Shown here piece after piece: positions 36,498 to 44,145 of a DNA stretch of 64,000 nucleotides; the first letter of the stretch is position 1; every line of letters begins with the position of its first letter. Origin of the DNA: Pseudoalteromonas sp. T1lg88. Lineage in GTDB: Bacteria; Pseudomonadota; Gammaproteobacteria; Enterobacterales; Alteromonadaceae. The stretch is taken from positions 310,001-374,000 of the forward strand of contig NZ_PQCF01000032.1 in assembly GCF_002964765.1 (NCBI RefSeq), read 5' to 3'. The notes below the pieces were generated by a model, which worked only from the letters and a program-made list of their open reading frames with translations, did no database searches and had not been told where the DNA came from. The position numbers were made by a program, and so were the translations under genes.

Positions 36498-38570
36498 ATG
36501 ATAACAACAACTCGTATCGCCGCTGCATTGGCGCTAAGTGGTCTCAGTCTCAGTGGTTTCAGTCAAAGTGCTCAGGCTGATGTACTGACGGTAGATAAAC
36601 TTAATAACCTAAACAAAATTCACAGCGTGGCGCTGTCACCCGATGGTAATACCCTGATCTACGCCATTAAAACGCCTGAGGGTAGTGAGCTTTACGCCCA
36701 GACGCTACCCGCAATTGGTGCGATGGCCTCGTCGCTGCAAGCGCAACCGCCACAAGTAAAGCAATTAACCTACAGCACCGGCACCGAGTCGGACGTCAGC
36801 TTTAGTGCCGACGGTAAGGGCATCTATTTTCTATCGTCGCGTTCCGGCTCACAGCAACTTTGGTATTTGCCATTAGCCGGCGGTGAAGCCAAGCCTATCA
36901 CCCAATTCCCGCTGGATATCGAAGGCTATCGTTTGAGCGCTGATAACCGCTCCTTGGTGGTGAGTTTTGATGTGTATCCCGAATGTGACACGCTTGCCTG
37001 CTCACTCGACAAAGAGAAGCAACAGCAGAGTGTTGCCCATAATGCACAGGTCTACGATAGCCTGATGGTGCGTCATTGGGATCACTGGAATGATGATAAG
37101 GTCAGACATTTGTTTGTTGCCAGCATGGGCAAGGAGATCATTAAAGATGCCAAAGACCTGACGCCGCAATGGCAAACTGATGTGCCGGCCAAACCATTTT
37201 CCGGCATGGAAGAAGTAGCCATTAGTCCGGATGGGCAAAAGGTGGTGTTTAGCGCCAAAGTGAAGGCCAAGGACAATGCCTGGAGCACCAACTTTGACTT
37301 GTTCGAAGTAGCCATTGAAGGCGGTGCGGTGCGTAACCTGACCGAGGAAAATAAAGCCTGGGACTCAAGCCCACAGTTTTCCAGTGATGGTCGTTATCTT
37401 GCCTATAAGGCCATGAGTAAACCCGGCTTTGAAGCGGATAAGTTTACCCTGCAATTGATTGACCTGCGCACTGGTGAACGTCAGTCCATGGCACAGCAGT
37501 GGGACAGAAGCGTCGAGGGCTTTAGCTTTGGTCCTAATGGCCGTGCAATCTATGCCACCGCCAAAGATTTAGGACAAACCAGCTTATTTGAAATCAGCAC
37601 CGCCTTTGGCGATGTGCGCAGCCTGTTCTCCGACGGTTACGTCGGCGATGTGCAGGTGCAGGGTCAGCAGATCATCTTCTCCCGCCACGCCCTTAATTCT
37701 CCCAAAGAGCTGTATCGTATTAATCGCGATGGTGCGGGATTGAGTCAACTGACTCAGGTGAATAAAGCCAACCTGGAAACCCTGCAACTGGGTGAGACGG
37801 AGCAATTTTCGTTTACCGGCGCCAACGATGAGCAGGTGTATGGTTATTTGGTTAAACCGGCCTTATTCGACCCGCAGCAACGTTACCCGCTGGCGTTTTT
37901 AGTGCACGGCGGCCCGCAGGGTTCATTCGGCAATATGTTCCATAGCCGTTGGAATGCGCAGTTGTGGGCGGCACAAGGTTATGGCGTGGTGATGATAGAT
38001 TTCCATGGCTCGGTGGGCTACGGCCAAGAATTCACCAACTCTATCTCCCGGGATTGGGGCGGTAAGCCGCTTGAGGACTTACAAAAAGGTCTGGCCTATG
38101 TGAAGAGCAACTATAAGTGGCTTGATACCGATAACGGTTGTGCGCTCGGCGCCTCTTACGGCGGTTATATGATGAACTGGATAGCAGGCAACTGGCCGAC
38201 CGGCTTTAACTGCCTGGTAAACCACGCCGGTTTGTTCGATATGCCGAGTTTCCACCAAAGCACCGAAGAGCTGTGGTTTGCCGAGCATGAAATGGGCGGG
38301 CCATTCTGGGCTAAAGACGCGGACTATAAGCGTTATAACCCGGCCAACTTTGTTGAAAACTGGCAAACTCCTATGTTGGTGATTCAGGGCCTGAAGGACT
38401 ATCGCGTGCCTTATGCGCAAAGCCTGGGTGCCTTTACTACCTTGCAGCGCAAGGGCATCGACTCACGCCTGGTGGTTTACCCGGATGAAAACCATTGGAT
38501 CCGCAATCCGGATAATCTTAAACACTGGTATGAGCAAGTATTTACCTGGATGGCGAAATACACTCAGTAA
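36498..38570 (+). CDS. Secreted S9 family prolyl oligopeptidase-like peptidase
   Basis: Serine peptidase of the S9 family (acylaminoacyl-peptidase/DPP group). ATG 36498, with GGAG upstream, starts a signal peptide (ITTTRIAAALALSGLSLSGFSQSAQA) so the 690-aa protein is exported. The first half is a beta-propeller with TolB/PD40-like repeats (VALSPDGNTLIY, VSFSADGKGIYF, VAISPDGQKVVF, FSSDGRYLAY). The second half is an alpha/beta hydrolase with catalytic Ser553 (GASYGGYM), Asp634 (GLKDYRVP) and His666 (DENHW). Probably digests peptides in the periplasm. The fumarase terminator occupies its leader. Confidence 0.93.
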   Translation: MITTTRIAAALALSGLSLSGFSQSAQADVLTVDKLNNLNKIHSVALSPDGNTLIYAIKTPEGSELYAQTLPAIGAMASSLQAQPPQVKQLTYSTGTESDVSFSADGKGIYFLSSRSGSQQLWYLPLAGGEAKPITQFPLDIEGYRLSADNRSLVVSFDVYPECDTLACSLDKEKQQQSVAHNAQVYDSLMVRHWDHWNDDKVRHLFVASMGKEIIKDAKDLTPQWQTDVPAKPFSGMEEVAISPDGQKVVFSAKVKAKDNAWSTNFDLFEVAIEGGAVRNLTEENKAWDSSPQFSSDGRYLAYKAMSKPGFEADKFTLQLIDLRTGERQSMAQQWDRSVEGFSFGPNGRAIYATAKDLGQTSLFEISTAFGDVRSLFSDGYVGDVQVQGQQIIFSRHALNSPKELYRINRDGAGLSQLTQVNKANLETLQLGETEQFSFTGANDEQVYGYLVKPALFDPQQRYPLAFLVHGGPQGSFGNMFHSRWNAQLWAAQGYGVVMIDFHGSVGYGQEFTNSISRDWGGKPLEDLQKGLAYVKSNYKWLDTDNGCALGASYGGYMMNWIAGNWPTGFNCLVNHAGLFDMPSFHQSTEELWFAEHEMGGPFWAKDADYKRYNPANFVENWQTPMLVIQGLKDYRVPYAQSLGAFTTLQRKGIDSRLVVYPDENHWIRNPDNLKHWYEQVFTWMAKYTQ

Positions 38571-38598
38571 TATCATCAAGTCTGACCAGTAACCTTGG

Positions 38599-38621
38599 GC
38601 TGGCGCTTTTTCGGCGCCAGC
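38599..38621 (+). terminator. Hairpin after S9 peptidase gene
   Basis: Perfect 8-bp GC-rich stem GCTGGCGC / GCGCCAGC with 7-nt loop TTTTTCG. The T-tract is inside the loop rather than after the stem, so termination is probable but not certain. Confidence 0.45.
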
Positions 38622-38685
38622 TCCCGCCACCTCGGGGTTAGACAATTCCCCAATGCGTATTAAAATATTTACATCATTATTGCCG

Positions 38686-38700
38686 TTGACGTAAACGTCA
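38686..38700 (+). promoter_or_regulatory. Palindrome TTGACGTAAACGTCA upstream of leucine dehydrogenase
   Basis: Contains TGACGT-AA-ACGTCA, a perfect 6+6 inverted repeat, about 236 nt before the GTG start. Its shape resembles the sites of LiuR, a MerR-family regulator of branched-chain amino acid degradation in this order. The remaining 38701-38936 holds no recognisable gene. Confidence 0.4.
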
Positions 38701-38936
38701 CTACCTAAGGGGTAGATGTTATTACTAAGCTGGCTTGAAGTGGTTCCTAAATTTGCTTTTTGGTATTTACCTGCATAATTTTTTCAAATAATTAAGGTAA
38801 GTGGGAAGCAATATTTGCATTGTTAACCAGTCGAGACTTTATCATCTCATTGAGTGGTAAGAGACGTGACTTAGTGATAGAGTCAGCGGCAATTTCAGCG
38901 CACCCGTATCTCGGGTATAAAGTTCGGAGAATAATA

Positions 38937-39977
38937 GTGGCTGTTTTTAATCAAGTTGACTTCGATAACCACGAGCAGGTGGTATTTTGTAGCGATAAAG
39001 AATCAGGCCTTAAGGCAATTATCGCAGTTCACAACACCAAGCTAGGTCCAGCGGTAGGCGGTTGTCGTCTGTGGAACTACGCCAGTGATGAAGACGCAGT
39101 AACAGACGTTCTGCGCCTGTCTAAGGGTATGACTTACAAAAACGCGGTAGCGCGTTTACCGTTCGGCGGTGGTAAGTCGGTGATCATAGGTGATGCGAAA
39201 ACGATTAAATCGGAAGCTTTGTTCCGTGCCTTTGGTAAGCAACTAGAGCGTATGGGTGGTAGCTACTACTCGGCCGAAGACGTAAACATCACCACAGGTG
39301 ATGTGATGGTTATGCACAAAGAGACCAACTATGTAATGGGTCTTGAAGGTAAAAGTGGTAACCCTTCGCCTTTCACCGCGCTAGGTACATTCCTAGGTAT
39401 TAAAGCAGCGTATCAGCACAAGCACGGTCACCAAAACCTTGAGGGCGTCAAGGTTGCAGTACAAGGTTTGGGCGCGGTTGCTTACGACCTATGTAAACAC
39501 CTGCACAATGCCGGTGCTGAGCTATTCGTAACAGACATCAATGAAGAGTCGGTTGCCCGTGTTGTTAATGCGTTCAATGCGACTGCCGTGGGCATCGATG
39601 AAATCTATGACCTGGATGTAGACGTTTACGCACCTTGTGCCCTGGGCGCAACGGTAAACGACAATACCATTCCACGCCTTAAGGCTGGCATCATTGCCGG
39701 TTGTGCAAACAACCAGCTAGCCGAGTCTCGTCACGGTGAAATTCTGCGTGAGAAGGGCGTTCTTTACGCACCGGATTACGTGATCAACGCTGGTGGTATC
39801 ATCAACGTATACTACGAGACGAAAGAAGAAGGTTACAGCGCAGAAGCGGCTACCAAGCACGTTGAGGGCATTTACGATACCCTTATCGAAATCTTCCAAC
39901 GTTCAGACGTTGAACAGGTTTCTACGCACGTGGTTGCTGACGAACTGGCTGAAGAAATTATTGCCAACGGGCTTTAA
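38937..39977 (+). CDS. Leucine dehydrogenase (Glu/Leu/Phe/Val dehydrogenase family)
   Basis: NAD-dependent enzyme that deaminates leucine and other branched-chain amino acids to 2-oxo acids. Lys68 (GMTYKNA) and Lys80 (FGGGKSV) fall at exactly the positions of the substrate-binding and catalytic lysines in Bacillus leucine dehydrogenase; the Rossmann motif is VAVQGLGAVAYDLCKHL. The GTG at 38937 with CGGAGA upstream gives 346 aa; an open frame continues 39 codons further upstream but those residues do not look like the family. The catalytic role links with amino-acid catabolism genes elsewhere in the window. A mobile element lies 10 nt downstream. Confidence 0.93.
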   Translation: MAVFNQVDFDNHEQVVFCSDKESGLKAIIAVHNTKLGPAVGGCRLWNYASDEDAVTDVLRLSKGMTYKNAVARLPFGGGKSVIIGDAKTIKSEALFRAFGKQLERMGGSYYSAEDVNITTGDVMVMHKETNYVMGLEGKSGNPSPFTALGTFLGIKAAYQHKHGHQNLEGVKVAVQGLGAVAYDLCKHLHNAGAELFVTDINEESVARVVNAFNATAVGIDEIYDLDVDVYAPCALGATVNDNTIPRLKAGIIAGCANNQLAESRHGEILREKGVLYAPDYVINAGGIINVYYETKEEGYSAEAATKHVEGIYDTLIEIFQRSDVEQVSTHVVADELAEEIIANGL

Positions 39978-39987
39978 TCTTTTCTTA

Positions 39988-40147
39988 TGCCAATTCTGTT
40001 AAGTATGTGATCAGATATAGCGCTGGAAAAATGATGTGATAACAAGGCGGAACTTTTCTTATGTAGTTATTCTCCATAGAAAAATTCCAACGCAGTTAGC
40101 ACGATATTTAGCCCGCTAGAATGATTAGCTATTTAAGTGAATTGGTA
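39988..40147 (-). mobile_element. Short non-autonomous element (MITE-like), copy 2, inverted, 160 bp
   Basis: Reverse orientation copy of the 27841-28000 element, same length and about 85 percent similar by eye. Ends are TGCCAATTCTGTTAA and TTAAGTGAATTGGTA. Flanked by TTA at 39985-39987 and TTA at 40148-40150, a clean 3-bp target duplication. It separates leucine dehydrogenase from its probable terminator at 40185-40212. Confidence 0.88.
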
Positions 40148-40184
40148 TTACTTGCGCGTAATAGATTGCGCCGCAATGATGAAT

Positions 40185-40212
40185 AAGGCATGCTCCAGAG
40201 CGTGCCTTTTTT
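40185..40212 (+). terminator. Intrinsic terminator between leucine dehydrogenase and CAT-like gene
   Basis: 10-bp stem AAGGCATGCT / AGCGTGCCTT (one T-G pair), loop CCAG, then T4A. It ends 15 nt before the next start codon. Confidence 0.82.
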
Positions 40213-40227
40213 ATACGTAATTACCTT

Positions 40228-40887
40228 ATGTCAACATCTTACACTTATGTCGATTTAGATAACTGGGAAAGGCATCAGCACTTTTCCTTTTTTAAAGATT
40301 TCCAACAACCTTACTTTAATGTGTGCGTCAGCCTCAGGGCAGAACCCTTGTACGATTATTGTCGTGTTCAGCAAAAGTCTTTTTTCTTAGCCTATCTTTA
40401 TTTAGCACATATTAGCGCCGCCGAATATTGGCCCATGGGTCTGCGCATTGTCGATGGCCGTCCGGTGCATTGTGCCAACCCCAGTATCAGCGTGGTGCAA
40501 TTGGCGGACGATGACACCTTCCGTTTTAGTTATTTGCCTTCGGTGCAAGGTTTTAGCGAGTATTGTCAGCAGCACGCTCAGGCCAAGACCCGAGCCTTAC
40601 AACAGCCCTTGTTTAGTGAATGCTTTGCCGAAAGTGAAGGGCGCTGTGATTTAATTCATGTGTCTGTGCTGCCTTGGCTTAACTTTTCCGCCTTTTCTCA
40701 CGCCACCCATGAGGGTAATGCCAGCGGTGTGCCTAAGCTGGTATTTGGCCAATATGATAAGGGCACGGGCAGCATGACCTTATCTTTAGATGTGCACCAT
40801 GCGCTGATGGATGGCCTGCATAGCGGCCAGTTTATTGGACAATTACAGCAAAAATTTCGCGATCCGCAGCGCTACCTAACCGGCTAG
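40228..40887 (+). CDS. Chloramphenicol acetyltransferase-like protein (CatA family fold)
   Basis: Homotrimeric acyl-CoA-dependent acetyltransferase family. The N-terminus YTYVDLDNWERHQHFSFFKDFQQPYFNVCV aligns with classical CAT, as does LPWLNFSAFSH; the catalytic His lies in VHHALMDGLHSGQF (HHxxxDG). Length 219 aa is typical. Chromosomal CAT homologues may act on other hydroxyl substrates, so resistance is not implied. There is no obvious ribosome binding site, and a terminator-like hairpin ends 15 nt before the ATG. Confidence 0.88.
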   Translation: MSTSYTYVDLDNWERHQHFSFFKDFQQPYFNVCVSLRAEPLYDYCRVQQKSFFLAYLYLAHISAAEYWPMGLRIVDGRPVHCANPSISVVQLADDDTFRFSYLPSVQGFSEYCQQHAQAKTRALQQPLFSECFAESEGRCDLIHVSVLPWLNFSAFSHATHEGNASGVPKLVFGQYDKGTGSMTLSLDVHHALMDGLHSGQFIGQLQQKFRDPQRYLTG

Positions 40888-41032
40888 TTAACAGTTAAGC
40901 CATGAAAAATGTGAAGGTGGACGCTAAATGATCAGGTAATCCTTTGTAATTACGCCACAAGCGTGTAAAGTGATACGTTCATCTTATGTTAATGTTGCCT
41001 CAAACCAAGAATTAAGAATTCAAATAGGCTAG

Positions 41033-44020
41033 GTGCGCTTTACTTTTATTTCCATGACGTTAATTTTCAGCATATTTACTTTTGTATTTTTGACTCTTGC
41101 TGCTTCTTTACAGGCAGTTGAGCAGATCCCTACGAGCTCCCCCGGCTCTGAAGTTGCCCCCGTGTTTGCAAATGCGGCTGTTAACGTCCCTGAAAATGTC
41201 CCCCTGAGTCATTATTTTGCTGAAACCTGGGATACCCGTGATGGCCTCCCTCACAACAGTATTAATGCCCTAGCACAGACTCCTGATGGCTATATTTGGG
41301 CTGGTACCTGGGAAGGGGTGGCGCGCTTTAATGGCCGTAAATTCACCTTGTTTACTCGCGGTGAGGAAACGGGTTTACCCGATTCCGGGATACGCAGCCT
41401 GAGCCTGGATAGTCAAACTCATGAGTTGTATGTAGCCGGCTCTCGCGGCGGTGTGAGCAGCGTCAAGGGCAACTTTTGGCAGGCCTTGCCTGCTGCAGCC
41501 TATATGATCAACTTTGCGCTGCGTGTAAGCGATGGCGCATTATGGCTGGCGCTTGAAGACGGAGGCGTAGTGCGTCGCTATCAAGGGCAAGATCTGCATT
41601 TTCTCACCGGAGCCAGCACTTACCATGTTCTCGAGCAGGGCGATAAGGTGTGGGTGGCCAGCAGTGATGGCTTATATGTTTATCAAAACGGGCAAATGCA
41701 GCGCCCTGAAACGACTAACAATGCCCTCAATGGCATGACTTATAAGCTGGCGCTGGATCATAACCAGCGCTTGCTTGTGGGTGCTGAGCAGGGCATTTGG
41801 CGTGAGGAGAACAGAGGCTTCAAGTTGCTGGATAAAGCGCTTAAGCATGAGTCTGTGTCGGCGGTGATGGTCGATTACCGTGGTGATATTTGGTTTGGCA
41901 CCATTAACCACGGTTTGTTTCGCTACAGTGAGTTCGGCCTAGAAAAACTCGATGCCAATGTTGGCCTGCCGAGCAACCGTATTCTTTCTTTATTAGAAGA
42001 CCAGGAACGCAGTATCTGGATTGGCACCAATGCCGGACTATTTCGCCTGCGTCAGGCTCCTTTTACCACTCTAAGCCACTCGCGGGGGCTCTCCGGCGAT
42101 TATGTAAGAACCCTGTTAAGTCATAGCGACGGATACCTGTATCTAGGCACCAGCAATGGTTTAAATCGCTATCAAAATGGCCGAGCCACGCCCCTGGGGC
42201 AGCGCCCTGGCGCGCCCATTTCGGTATTAAGTCTGACCTCGGGCAGTGACGGCGGTATTTTTGTCGGCACCTATACCGACGGCCTGATGTATTTCGATGG
42301 GCGGAAGTTAACCAGCTATTTAAACCGTGATACCGGCTTGCCCAGCAATGAAGTGCGCGCCGTTTTGGAGCAGGATGACGGTGGTGTTTGGATAGGCACC
42401 GCAGGGGGTTTAGTGCACCGAGATAGACACGGGCAGTTGCAGTTCTTTACCGATGAGGACGGTTTGCCGGGCAACTTTATTATGGCCTTAAGCGAAGATT
42501 ATAAGGGGCGTATTTGGGTTGGTACTGGGGTTGGCTTGGGCTACTTCGAGCAGGGCCAGTTTTATCGGTTGTCGTTAGATGAGCAATTCGATACAGAGTA
42601 TGCCTTTGGCTTTCTAATGGAGCCAGGGCAGGTATGGATGGCCACTGACCGCGGCCTGGTACGCTATAACGGCGAGACCGGACAATTGCAGAAGGTGGGC
42701 AAGGAGCAAGGCTTACCCGTTGATAAACTGTTTGCCGTGGTGGTGGACGAATTCGATTACTTCTGGCTCAGCAGCAACCGAGGCGTTATGCGCGTTAGCC
42801 GTGCAAGTATCATCGCCAGTATGGAGCAGCCCGCGCGGCAAATGGAATACACCTTGTTTGATCAGGGGGATGGCATGCTGAGCTCGCAAGCCAATGGCGG
42901 CTCTCAGTATCCGGCTATTTTGCATAACGACAATAATGTCTGGGTAGCCACTGCGCGTGGCGCCGTCATGGTGGACCCTAATAAACTCACCCGTATGGCT
43001 AATATGGCGTTGCCAGTGAGCATAGAGGCGGTGCAGTTCGATAGCCATCCGCAACAGGCCTATCAAAATACCGTGGTTGATGTGCCCCCGGAGCATAACC
43101 GTATTTCTTTTACCTATGCGGGACTCGGTTATGTGATGACCGAGCGTATTGAATATCAAACCCGCTTATTGGGCTACGAGCAACACTGGGTTGACCGTGG
43201 CAACCTGCATATTACCGAATACACTAACTTGCCACCGGGAAGTTATCGCTTCGAGGTGCGCGCCCGATATCCGTATGGCATCTGGCAAGCAAGCGGTGCT
43301 GCGGTAGAGATTAAAGTAGCGCCCAAGGTCTGGCAAACTTTAGGCTTCAAAATATTTGTTGTGGCCCTCTTGTTATTGCTCTTGCTGCTTGTTTATCGAC
43401 TGCGTTTTTATCACCTTAAACGCTCCGAGGCGAGATTGAAAAAGCGGGTGAAGGAGCAAACTCAGGTGCTGGCGAAGCAAGCGCAGGCCTTTGAGCATCA
43501 GGCCACTCACGACCAGCTGACCGGCATTGCTAACCGCCGTGCCTTCGACCAGTGGCTAGTGGTGCATTTTGTCCAAGCTCAACGTGACGGGCAGCCGCTG
43601 AGCCTGCTGTTATTAGACATAGATCACTTTAAGCAAATTAACGATCATTATTCGCACCTGGTTGGTGATCAGGTCATTGCCACCGTGGTGCAGATTATCG
43701 CCCGCTGTTTACCGCCACAAGCCCTGTTTGCGCGCTGGGGCGGTGAAGAGTTCACCATCTTATTCCCAGGCCTTGATGAGGATGGGGCGCTGTGCTGGGC
43801 ACAACGCATTCGCCATCAGATAGCCAGTTATGATTACTCGGTGCTGGCCCACGGTCTGCAGGTCAGTGTCAGTATCGGCGCCGCCGATATCGACTGCGCG
43901 GTCAATGCTGATAGATTGTTATCGCACGCCGATAAAGCCTTGTATCTGGCCAAAGAGCAGGGCCGCAATCGCTGCCTGGGTCATCGCCGGGATTACCTCT
44001 TGTGCGAAGAGCTGCCTTAA
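41033..44020 (+). CDS. Membrane sensor diguanylate cyclase with two-component propeller
   Basis: Predicted c-di-GMP synthase with a periplasmic sensor. Order: signal peptide or TM (about 1-28), a large beta-propeller of Reg_prop repeats (for example DGYIWAGTWEGVARFNG, RSIWIGTNAGLFRL, GGVWIGTAGGLVHRD) to about residue 690, a Y_Y_Y domain (HNRISFTYAGLGYVM...PPGSYRFEVRA), one TM helix (about 766-784), a coiled coil, and a GGDEF domain with active-site RWGGEEF (GGEEF at 903-907). No RxxD product-inhibition site is seen just before it. GTG 41033 is used; ATG 41054 is possible. The TAA stop spans the left edge of a mobile element. Confidence 0.92.
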   Translation: MRFTFISMTLIFSIFTFVFLTLAASLQAVEQIPTSSPGSEVAPVFANAAVNVPENVPLSHYFAETWDTRDGLPHNSINALAQTPDGYIWAGTWEGVARFNGRKFTLFTRGEETGLPDSGIRSLSLDSQTHELYVAGSRGGVSSVKGNFWQALPAAAYMINFALRVSDGALWLALEDGGVVRRYQGQDLHFLTGASTYHVLEQGDKVWVASSDGLYVYQNGQMQRPETTNNALNGMTYKLALDHNQRLLVGAEQGIWREENRGFKLLDKALKHESVSAVMVDYRGDIWFGTINHGLFRYSEFGLEKLDANVGLPSNRILSLLEDQERSIWIGTNAGLFRLRQAPFTTLSHSRGLSGDYVRTLLSHSDGYLYLGTSNGLNRYQNGRATPLGQRPGAPISVLSLTSGSDGGIFVGTYTDGLMYFDGRKLTSYLNRDTGLPSNEVRAVLEQDDGGVWIGTAGGLVHRDRHGQLQFFTDEDGLPGNFIMALSEDYKGRIWVGTGVGLGYFEQGQFYRLSLDEQFDTEYAFGFLMEPGQVWMATDRGLVRYNGETGQLQKVGKEQGLPVDKLFAVVVDEFDYFWLSSNRGVMRVSRASIIASMEQPARQMEYTLFDQGDGMLSSQANGGSQYPAILHNDNNVWVATARGAVMVDPNKLTRMANMALPVSIEAVQFDSHPQQAYQNTVVDVPPEHNRISFTYAGLGYVMTERIEYQTRLLGYEQHWVDRGNLHITEYTNLPPGSYRFEVRARYPYGIWQASGAAVEIKVAPKVWQTLGFKIFVVALLLLLLLLVYRLRFYHLKRSEARLKKRVKEQTQVLAKQAQAFEHQATHDQLTGIANRRAFDQWLVVHFVQAQRDGQPLSLLLLDIDHFKQINDHYSHLVGDQVIATVVQIIARCLPPQALFARWGGEEFTILFPGLDEDGALCWAQRIRHQIASYDYSVLAHGLQVSVSIGAADIDCAVNADRLLSHADKALYLAKEQGRNRCLGHRRDYLLCEELP

Positions 44021-44145
44021 ACCAATTCACTTAAATAGCTAGGGTCTGCTCGCCTATGCAGAATAACTACATAAGAAAAATTTCGCCTTGTTAGCACATC
44101 ATTTATCCAGCGCTATATCTGATCACATACTCAACAGAATTGGTA
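44020..44145 (+). mobile_element. Short non-autonomous element (MITE-like), copy 3, 126 bp
   Basis: Same element as copies 1 and 2 but 34 bp shorter; the missing part is internal, near the left end. Ends AACCAATTCACTTAA and TCAACAGAATTGGTA. Flanked by TTA at 44017-44019 and 44146-44148. The left flank plus first base supplies the TAA stop of the GGDEF gene and the right TTA is the TAA stop of hrpB on the minus strand. Confidence 0.85.

Noticed and set aside
38820-38936. N-terminal extension of leucine dehydrogenase by 39 codons.
   Set aside because: The extra residues do not resemble the family, and the GTG at 38937 has a good ribosome site and places Lys68 and Lys80 at the standard positions.
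40228-40887. CAT-like gene considered as an acquired resistance gene, since a mobile element lies next to it.
   Set aside because: The element is a tiny non-autonomous one also found at housekeeping genes, and codon use looks like the neighbours; nothing indicates a resistance cassette.
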